From assembly GCA_047967505.1 (NCBI GenBank), contig CM106539.1: a stretch of 64,000 nt of DNA; one strand, 5' to 3'. The DNA is from Dipteris shenzhenensis. Its lineage: Eukaryota > Polypodiophyta > Polypodiopsida > Gleicheniales. This document shows positions 56,008-64,000 of the stretch, one piece after another (the stretch's first letter is position 1; each line of letters begins with the position of its first letter). Under the pieces are notes generated by a model. The model was not told the origin of the DNA. It ran no database searches and saw only the letters and a program-made list of their open reading frames with translations. The position numbers and the translations under genes were made by a program.

Positions 56008-58784
56008 ATATACAAAGGCTGAAATCTATGCAAACGAAAAACATTGTTGCAGGTTTGCCTAAATTCAGAGTTGAGGGAATGCAAAAGGTATGTGAAGCAT
56101 GCCAAATGGGTAAGCAGGCCAGACATGCATTTCCCAAAAATGCTAAGGTGAGCAGAAGACCTTTGGAAGTGATCCATTCAGATGTTTGGACAACCAAAGC
56201 TGCTTCTATTGGTGGATGCCATTATTATGTGACGTTTATTGATGACTACACTAGGAAGGTGTGGATTTATTTTATGAAGCACAAAAGTGAAGTGTTCAGC
56301 CATTTCAAGGCTTTTAAGGCCATGGTTGAAAAAGAGAAAGGTGTGCATATTAAAGTGCTAAGATCTGATGGAGGGGGAGAGTACTTTTCAGAAGAATTTT
56401 GTGAATATCTGAAAGAACAGGGAATTCAAAGGAAGTACTCATGCAGGTCTACCCCTCAGCAGAATGGGGTTGCAGAAAGGAAGAACAGGCATATTGCAGA
56501 AGTAGGACGGGCGATCCTAAATGAGAAAAACATGCCTGATTATTTTTGGGCTGAGGCAGTAGCAACTGCTGTTTATATTTTGAATAGAACCCCCACTGCA
56601 GCTGTCCATGGCATGACGCCTGAAGAAATGTATACAGGCCAAAAACCAGATATTTCTCACTTGAAGGTATTTGGTTGCATAGCTTATGTTCATGTTCCTG
56701 ATGAGAAGAGAACAAAGCTAGATCCAAAGGCAGAAAAATGCATCTTTATTGGATATGCTCTGCACCAAAAAGGGTATCGCTGTTATAACCCTTCCACCCG
56801 CAAAATACAAGTGAGCAGAGATGTTGTTTTTGATGAAATGAGCAGCTGGTATGCACCAACTGTTATGGTAGGAGATGCAGATGCAGGAAATGGGAATGCT
56901 GCAATAAATGCAGAGCAGCAATCTCAAGCCTTGAGTGGACCCAGAGAGTCCTCTACTAGTGGATCTAATGCATGGACAGGGAGATTGAGATCTAGTGAAT
57001 CGTCACATGGCAGTCCTGATAGTGTTGTGCAGGTATCACATAAGGGAAAAGAAAAAGTGGACCATGCTCCAGTGTTTGATGTGTCTGCTGGCAGCTCTCA
57101 TGTTGATGGAGAGTCAAGTGGCTCTAAAATGAGCCTTGATGAGGAACTTGGGATTCGTTCTGTTGTTACACCTGGTGCAAGGAAAAGCAGGCATGATTTA
57201 AAGACTCCTGCAACTGCTGATCCAGTTGTACGGAGGTCCACTCGTATTAAGTATCCAGTTGATAGGCTGAGATATGATGGGTATATAGCACATCACTATG
57301 CTTATATGGTAAAGGTTCTAGAGGAGCCAAAGCAGCCAAAGCCCACATGTTTTGAGGATGCAGCAGGGCATAAAAATTGGGAAGCAGCTATGGATGAAGA
57401 GATGGCTGCCTTGGATGCAGACCACACTTGGGATTTGATGCCTTTGCCTCATGATAAGAAGGCTATTGGCTGCAAGTGGGTTTACAAAGTAAAGCACAAT
57501 GCTGATGGGTCTGTTAGCAGGTACAAGGCAAGATTGGTTGCCAAAGGTTTTGCACAGACATATGGAATTGACTATGAGGAAACTTTCAGCCCAGTTGCAA
57601 GGATGGCAACCGTGAGAGCAGTAATTGCTATGGCTGCTGCAAAGGGATGGTCTTTGCCTCAGATGGATGTGAAAAATGCCTTCTTGCATGGTGATTTGCA
57701 GGAAGAGGTTTATATGATGCAGCCAGAAGGTTATGAGGATAATTCACACCCCGATTTTGTATGCAGGTTGTGCAAAGCCTTGTATGGCTTAAAACAGGCA
57801 CCGAGGGCATGGTCAGACAAGATAGGGAAATATCTTGTCACTATTGGATTTCAGATTTCCAATTCAGATTTTTCACTTTATGTGAAAAGGACAAACAGAG
57901 GGATTGTGCTTGTAGTCATCTATGTTGATGACTTGATTATTACAGGTGATAGTGATGTAGACATTAATGAAGTGAAGCTGCTGTTGAAGCAAAAATTTGA
58001 GATGAAGGATTTGGGAGAGCTGCGTTACTTCTTGGGCATTGAGGTTATTAGATCCCCAAGTGGGATATGGCTGTTGCAAAGGCAATACGGTTTGGACATG
58101 CTGTCCAAATGTGGGATGACAGGCTGTAAGCCTATCTCTGTTCCATTGGAGCAGAATGTGAAGCTCAATGCAGAGACAGGTGAGCTTCTTGAAGATATTA
58201 CTATGTACAGGTGCATAGTAGGTAGCTTGATTTACATGACTATAACCAGACCAGATTTGAGCTATGCTGTGGGGCTGGTGAGTCAGTTTATGCAGGCACC
58301 GAGGAAGCCACATTTGGATGCGGCTAGGCGCATACTGCGGTATGTGAAGTCCACATTGCATTATGGACTGTTTTATGAAGCTGGGTGTGCATTACAGGTA
58401 CATGGATACACAGATGCTGATTGGGTTGGTAGTGTCTCAGACAGGAGATCTACTAGTGGTTTTATGTTTTCCCTTGGGAGTGGTGCCATCAGTTGGAGCA
58501 GCAAGAAGCAGCCAACAGTTGCCTTGTCGAGCACAGCGGCTGAGTACAGGGGTGCAGCAATGGCTGCATGTGAGGTAGCTTGGTTACGGAAGCTACTTGC
58601 AGATATGGGACAGTCAATTGATGCACCAGTTGTCATTCATTGTGACAACATTAGCAGCATCATGCTTGCTAATAACCCAGTTTATCATGCCAGAACGAAG
58701 TACATTGAGGTGCATTATCACTTTGTGAGAGAGAAGGTTCTAGCTGGTGAGATTGATCTTGTCTATGTCAGCACTGAGGAGTAG
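56004..58784 (+). pseudogene. Integrase, RT and RNase H of element N
   Basis: A 926-codon frame. Integrase: CEACQMGK, IHSDVW (Asp 56181), LRSDGGGEY (Asp 56367), NGVAERKN (Glu 56475), giving the D-X35-E spacing of copia integrase. [15 protein letters not shown] and YVDD at 57921-57932. RNase H: DADWVGS, HCDNISS, but SSTAAEYRG, so the catalytic Glu is Ala (58536-58538). TAG at 58782-58784 replaces Gln in EEQVADIF; the same frame would continue to 58925 in the LTR. Confidence 0.94.
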
Positions 58785-58873
58785 GTGGCTGATATTTTTA
58801 CGAAGGCATTGGGTACCGAGAAGCTTCACAGATTTAGGAGCTTGCTTGGTGTACGTGAGATGGATTTGAGCTT

Positions 58874-58882
58874 GAGGGGGAG
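58874..58882 (+). promoter_or_regulatory. Polypurine tract of element N
   Basis: GAGGGGGAG immediately precedes the 3' LTR. Confidence 0.9.
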
Positions 58883-59180
58883 TGTTGAGATATCAAGCTC
58901 TACCCCCGATATATCTCCTGGATGACTATCATTTATGTCACCGCCTATGTTAGTTGTACTCGTGGTGTAGTTAGACTACCACGTATGTTTTTGGTTTGGG
59001 TTCACATATGAACCACGTATTCTAGGTTTTGACATATAGGGTATTTCCCTCTTCTATTGTATTGTTGTTGTGTGCAAAAGTGAAGAAAGGCTTCACCCTC
59101 CAACCTTGTGTCCTCTCTCTTTTGTGTGTTGTGAAGAAAGCTGAACTTGAGTCTCCTATCTCTCTCCCTCATTCTTTACA
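58883..59180 (+). repeat. 3' LTR of element N (298 bp)
   Basis: It is identical by eye to 53726-54023 except CCCCCGAT against CCCCTGAT and CACCGCC against CACTGCC. Confidence 0.95.
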
Positions 59181-59185
59181 GGGCC

Positions 59186-61518
59186 ATGCTAAATGAAAAA
59201 GATTACTAGATTATTATTGGGCTGAAGCAGTTGCTACAATAGTTTACATAATGAACAGGACACCCACTGCAGCAATACATGGCATGATGCCAGAGGAGAT
59301 GTATACTGGTAGGATACCATATATTTCTCATTTGAAAAATTTTGGTTACATTGCCTATGTTCATGTGCTAGATGAGTTGAGGTCGAGTTGAAGTCCAAGT
59401 TGGATCCAAAAGTTGAGAAGTGCATCTTTAGTGGTTATTCTCTGTAGCAGAAAGGGTATAGATTGTATAACTCTTCTACTCGTAAGTTTATAATGAGTAG
59501 AGATGTTGTTTTTGATGAGATGAGTAGCTGGTATAAACCAATAAATGTGATTGATGATGTAGATGCACAAAATGGTAATGCTGCATAGAATTCACAGCAG
59601 CAATCAGGAAATATTAGTGGACTTGCAATGTCCTCTAGTAGTGGTTCACATACTTCGCCATGGATAGGCAGATTGAGATCAGGAGAATCTCCTCAAAGCA
59701 ATGCAGATAGTGGTATGCAAGTATCACGAAAAGGAAAAGAGAAGGTAGATCAGCCCATGTTTGATGTGAATGCAGGTCACTCTTATGTGGATGGTGAATC
59801 TAGTGGCTTAGAATAGAGCATTGATGATGAGTTGGGTATTCCTTCTATTGTTACACGTGGAGTAAGGAGGACCAAGGATGTTTTGAGAGCACCTATAAGT
59901 GAGCCTATTTTGCGCAAGTCTACCAGAGCTAGGTATCTTGTGGATAGGCTAAAATATGATGGATTTATAGCCATTCACTATGCCTATATGGTCAAAGTAA
60001 TACAGGAACCAGAAACCCACTTCTTTTGAGCAAGCCATGGGAAAAGAAAAATGGGAGAAAGCCATGGATCAAGAAATGGATGCCTTGGAAGCAAATGCTA
60101 CATGGGAATTGGTGCCTTTGCCTAAAGACAAGAATGCAATTGGCTATAAGTGGGTTTATAAGGTGAAGCACAATGCAGATAGTTCTATGAACAGATACAA
60201 GGCAAGGTTAGTTGTGAAGGGGTATGCACAGACATATGGCAGTGATTATGAAGAAACATTCAGCCCGGTTGCAAGGATGGCTACCGTAAGAGTAGTCATT
60301 GCTATGGCTGCATCAAAGGGATGGTCTTTATATTAGATGGATGTAAATAATGCCTTCTTGCATGGTGATTTGCAAGAAGAGGTCTTTATGGAACAACCAC
60401 TAGGTTATGTTCATGCTGTTCATTCTGAGCTTGTTTGCAGGTTGAAGAAAGCCTTGTATGGCTCGAAGCAAGCACCTAGAGAATGATCTAACAAGATAGG
60501 ATAGTATCTTGTCACTATTGGCTTTTAGATTTCTAAGGCCAATTTCTCACTTTATGTGAGAAAAATAGAGAAAGGTATCATGCTGCTTGTCATTTATGTT
60601 GATGATTTGATCATCACAGGTGGTAGTGATGAAGATATCCTTCATCTAAAAATGCTATTGAAGCAGAAGTTTGAGATGAAGGACTTGGGAGAGCTGCGTT
60701 ACTTCTTGGGCATTGAGGTGATTAGATCCACAAGTGGGATATGGATCTTGTAGAGGCAGTATGGATTGGACATGCTGTCCAAATATGGGATGACAAGCTG
60801 TAAGCCTATTTCAGTTCCTTTAGAGCAAAATGTGAAGTTGAGCGCAGATGCAGGTGAGATTCTGGAAGATCCTACTATGTAAGATGCATAGCAAAAAGTT
60901 TGTTTATATGACTATTACCAAGCTAGATTTGAGCTATGCTATTGGGTTGGTAAGCGAGTTTATGCAGGCTCCAAGGAAACCACATTTGGATAAGGCTAGA
61001 TGCATAGTGAGGTATGTGAAGTCCACATTGCAGTATGGACTATTTTATGAGACTCGGGCTCAAATATAGTTGCATGGATACATTGATGTTGATTGGGCTG
61101 TTAGTATTTCTGACAGACGATCTACCAGTGGATATGTGTTCTCTTTTGGGAGTGCTACAGTCACTTGGAGTAGCAAGAAATAGCCTACAGTTGCCTTGTC
61201 AAGCACAGCAAAGGTTGAGTACAGGGGTGTAGCAATGGTTGCATGTGAGGCAGCTTGGTTGCATAAGCTACTTTATGATATGCATCAGTCTACAGATGGG
61301 CCAGTTGTCATTTATTGTGACAACATGAGTAGTATACACTTGGCAAATAACCCAATCTATCATGCTAGAACAAAGCATATTGAGGTGCATTATCACTATG
61401 TGTGGGAGCAGGTTCTAGTAGGTTTTATTGATCTGGTTTATGTCAGCATAGAGGATCAGGTAGCTAACATATTCATGGAGGCATTGGGTGTAGAGAAGCG
61501 GCGCAAGTTGAGAGACCT
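59186..61518 (+). pseudogene. Integrase end, RT and RNase H of M
   Basis: After N: YYWAEAVATIVYIMNRTPT (stop and shifts), linker 59628-59816, RT 59832-60336 and 60556-60753 (LLVIYVDDLIITGG kept), RNase H 60848-61518 with SSTAKVEYRG in place of SSTEAEYRG. TAG stops at former Gln codons, for example 61181-61183. Confidence 0.87.
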
Positions 61519-62893
61519 TCTCTTACCATGAGCTTTGTTTTGCTTCAATGGCAGTGTCTGATTGCTAACAATGATTCTGATCTGATAGCCCGTAGAGCTT
61601 GAAAAGACGATCACTTTTCCTTTTTGGAGCATGTGCAAATTCTTCCTGGATTGCAAGTTATGGCTTTTCAAAGTTTCTATGAAGAAGAGGGGGTCTTGAT
61701 GATGTGGCATAGGGATTCACACGCTGAATTCCATACTCTGCTTAGCAAGGGACTCTATGCTTAGGTGGCACTATGGTGAGTGTGCATGCTTATGTGGTAG
61801 TAACCAACCCTAACTCTAACAATGGTGGGTTACGTTAACCAAACCATGATTGAGTCTTATCTACCACGAGTCACTTTGTAGACTAACCCAAGGTGAGTGG
61901 ATTATCTGCCATGTGTCTTAAGGTTGACAACCTTAGAAAAGAGAAAAGCTTTGAAGATTTCTCTGCAACGCTGTGATGATGACGGGGCTTGGAGCATCCG
62001 TGTGCTCATTTGTAGGAGATCATTGATGCAGTCGTGGCTTGATAAAGCTCGTGTGGCACTACGGTCATTGAAGGCATTGGGTTTTTTTGCAGGAGCAGCA
62101 GGAGGCAATTGATGTCCATGTGCTGAAGCTGGAGAGAGCAAGTTATGAGCTACTGTAGGAATCCCGAAGCCAGCCCATGTGGTCGTTGATGGTAGGCAAC
62201 CGTCGACTATGGACGAGTATGGCACTATGGAGGCTCGCTTGTAGATGGGAAACTACTAGTTGGAGCTCTGTGAAGCTTTCGAGTCTGTAGCTCATTTGGA
62301 GATGGAGCTTGTGAAGAGCCGTGTGGTCAACTTTGGTGCTTTGGCCACCTTTGGCTAAGTCTCATGGTTAATGAAGCTTTGGCTTTGTTGATGGGCTACG
62401 AGGAGCTTGGCCTTATGTTTGGACTTGAAAGCTTTGAAAAGGAATTGCTTGTAGGACTGTCATGAGTCAAGAGAGCTATGGAGCTTTGAAGGTTGGAGCT
62501 ATGGCAGCTATGTTGGTGCTTTAATGCAGAAGTTGTCATTGAGGAGACACTGCCTTAGTGCTAGGGGAGTGCAACCTATGATGGCCTTTGTTGGCTTGTA
62601 GATAGGAGAAACTATGGTGCTTTCCCTCTCCCTCAAAGAACCTCACTCATGAATTTCTCACAAGAATCCCTCAAAGAACCTCACTCATGAATTTCTCACA
62701 AGAAGAATCGAAATGAGCCGAAACCTATGGATGGAATTTTCTCTCACAAAGATCACTCAAGAAAAAACTCACTCTAAAACTGAAACTAACCTTGGAGAAA
62801 AACTTGAGCTCCTAAGGCATGCCTACAACTAATCTAGGAATGGGAGCAATCCTAGTGAACTACTAATGAGCTAAACTAGGAGAGCTAAACCTA
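61519..62893 (-). other. Interior remnant of element L; no coding domain
   Basis: About 1.4 kb lies between M and the primer-binding site of L. Open frames (for example 61902-62225 minus) show no motif I recognise. The 300 bp next to the primer-binding site read like a leader. Confidence 0.55.
62630..62705. repeat. 38-bp tandem duplication in L leader
   Basis: CCCTCAAAGAACCTCACTC followed by ATGAATTTCTCACAAGAA starts at 62630 and again at 62668, identical by eye. Confidence 0.88.
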
Positions 62894-62906
62894 TGCTCTG
62901 ATACCA
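62894..62906 (-). promoter_or_regulatory. Primer-binding site of element L
   Basis: The minus strand reads TGGTATCAGAGCA, beside the LTR start at 62907. Confidence 0.85.
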
Positions 62907-63230
62907 TGACAAAACATGCGTGCCTCAGGATCTATGGAGCACTCTAAGGTGGATGGAACCTATGTGGAGACATGATGAAGAGAGTGCTCATGACATGTAC
63001 CTCAAGTCAATTAGGTTCCAAGATAGATTAGTTTGGACTCATAAAGAGAATCTTGAGATAGTGCAAAGTGCTAGATTGATATTACTTCAAATGAACCTCC
63101 CTTTTATAGGTGAGGGTACTTACACCATATGCTTGCTCACATGTGGGATATCTCCTCCATGCCATGTGGCAGCTTGCCCTTTACTCATACCTTTGCTCTA
63201 CATGTGCTCATGGCACCACAACTCTCAACA
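62907..63230 (-). repeat. 5' LTR of element L (324 bp)
   Basis: In window orientation TGACAAAACATGC to CTCTCAACA, followed by TSD CAATC. This LTR family appears only here and at 50836-50885. Confidence 0.88.
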
Positions 63231-64000
63231 CAATCAGAATCAGTGTATCCATGCAACTATATCTGAACCATAGTCTCATAAAATAGTCCATACTGCAATG
63301 TGGACTTCACATACCTTAGTATGCATCTAGCCGCATCCAAATGTGGTTTCCTTGGAGCCTGCATAAACTAACTTACCAACCCAACAACATAGCTCAAATC
63401 TGGCCTAGTAATAGTCATATAAATCAAACTTCCTACTATGCATTTGTACATAGTAGGGTCTTCCAAAAGCTCACCTACATCTGTGCTCAGTGTTACATTT
63501 TGCTCCAAAGGAACTGAAATAGGCTTATAGCTTGTCATCCCATATTTGGATAGCATGTCCAATCTGCCTCTGCAAGAGCTATATTCCGCTTGTGGATCTA
63601 ATCACCTCAATGCCCAAGAAGTAACATAGCTCTCCCAAATCCTTCATCTCAAACTTTTGCTTCAATAGCATTTTCACATTAGGGATATCTTCATCACTAT
63701 CACCTGTGATGATCAGATCATTAACATAAATGACAAGCAGCATAATGTCTTTCTCTATTTTTCTCACATAAAGTGAGAAATCTACTTAAGAAATCTAAAA
63801 GCCAATAGTGACAAAATATTGTGCTATCTTGTCAGACCATGCTCTGGGTGCTTGCTTCAAGCCATACAAGGCTTTCTTCAACTTGCAAACAAGTCAAGAT
63901 GAACAGCATGAACATAACCTCGTGGTTGCTCCATATAGACCTCTTGTTGCAAATCACCATGCAAGAAGGAATTCTTTACATCCATCTGATGTAAAGACCA
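63231..64000 (-). pseudogene. RNase H and RT of element K (continues past the window)
   Basis: Open pieces 63368-63562 (PISVPLEQNVTLSTDVGELL) and 63579-63767. The RT active site is YVND instead of YVDD (Asn codon 63720-63722), which alone would abolish activity. Stops near 63787 and frameshifts near 63560 and 63890 follow. The segment ends inside RT at [11 protein letters not shown]. Confidence 0.87.

Larger units (their letters stand above)
53726..59180 (+). mobile_element. Copia element N, youngest insertion
   Basis: The 5455-bp element has two 298-bp LTRs that differ at only two positions by eye, both C/T at CG sites. Primer-binding site and purine tract are intact. The TSD is GAGCC (53721-53725) against GGGCC (59181-59185), one change. 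Coding is nearly complete: two TAG codons and one single-base deletion. It shares leader and protein plan with family 1 but has a different LTR. Confidence 0.96.
50886..61518 (+). mobile_element. Copia relic M (family 1), split by N, 3' LTR lost
   Basis: 5' LTR 50886-51236, interior 51237-53725 and 59181-61518. Removing N restores the integrase. Family-1 identity ends at AGAGACCT (61518), just before the purine tract and 3' LTR would begin. Confidence 0.9.
50836..63230 (-). mobile_element. LTR element L, mostly deleted, host of M
   Basis: A 50-bp LTR stub (50836-50885), interior 61519-62906 and a complete LTR (62907-63230) are bounded by the perfect TSD CAATC (50831-50835, 63231-63235). A primer-binding site (62894-62906, minus) beside the right LTR sets the orientation. 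M lies between the pieces, and DNA was lost at the M/L boundary. No coding domain is seen in what remains. Confidence 0.88.
50014..64000 (-). mobile_element. Copia element K (family 1), split by L, continues past the window
   Basis: 3' LTR 50014-50371, RNase H 50372-50835, then RNase H and RT again at 63231-64000 after insertion L. Removing L and one CAATC copy restores RNase H sequence (CCAGCCCAATC then AGAATCAGTG). The 5' part lies beyond the right edge. Confidence 0.92.

Noticed and set aside
62920-63273. Open frame across the L LTR
   Set aside because: It starts in the LTR and ends in K RNase H; the frame is accidental.

Overview
The window is nuclear DNA of a land plant and consists almost entirely of nested, mostly decayed LTR retrotransposons. 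The evidence is the Ty1/copia and Ty3/gypsy polyproteins, the primer-binding sites matching plant initiator tRNA-Met (TGGTATCAGAGCC), 5-bp target-site duplications (TSDs), a Mutator-like transposase relic with a SWIM finger, and long simple-sequence tracts. The species cannot be named from sequence alone. Repeat density and mixed decay suit a large-genome seed plant. I see no intact cellular gene, rRNA, tRNA or CRISPR array.

Layout: (1) 1-5488, copia element A, minus strand. (2) 5489-11825, older DNA: a gypsy integrase scrap, an AT-rich stretch with a 49-bp minisatellite, a frameshifted Mutator-like transposase (about 9080-11184) and a 128-bp tandem duplication. (3) 11826-18478, two family-1 copia relics, B and C, on the plus strand; B's LTR carries a 37-bp repeat expansion. 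(4) 18479-19711, a (TC)n tract, a C-rich minisatellite and GTTAG-rich DNA. (5) 19889-25390, two copies of one gypsy family fused tail to tail (D1 plus, D2 minus), with further gypsy scraps. (6) 25498-28111, F, a compact LTR element with only gag, flanked by a perfect TSD. (7) 28326-45206, family-1 relics H and I that share one LTR; H is split by G (28510-34004, a nearly intact copia of another family) and I is split by J (36862-42386). (8) 45207-50013, gypsy D3 with pol and a downstream ORF of unknown function. (9) 50014-64000, a four-level nest: K (family 1, minus) contains L, which contains M (family 1, plus), which contains N (53726-59180, the youngest element, with LTRs that differ at 2 sites by eye).

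The family-1 copies (A, B, C, H, I, J, K, M) share LTRs of about 350 bp starting TGTTGAGATATCGAGC, the same leader and a gag-pol order of gag, protease, integrase, reverse transcriptase (RT), RNase H. N has the same leader and coding plan with a different 298-bp LTR. Nesting and LTR divergence agree on relative age: N is youngest, then G and A, then J, with the host copies older. Many in-frame stops are TAG where sister copies have CAG, as expected from deamination of methylated cytosine in silenced plant repeats. The genes here do not form a host pathway; their roles are the steps of retrotransposition.
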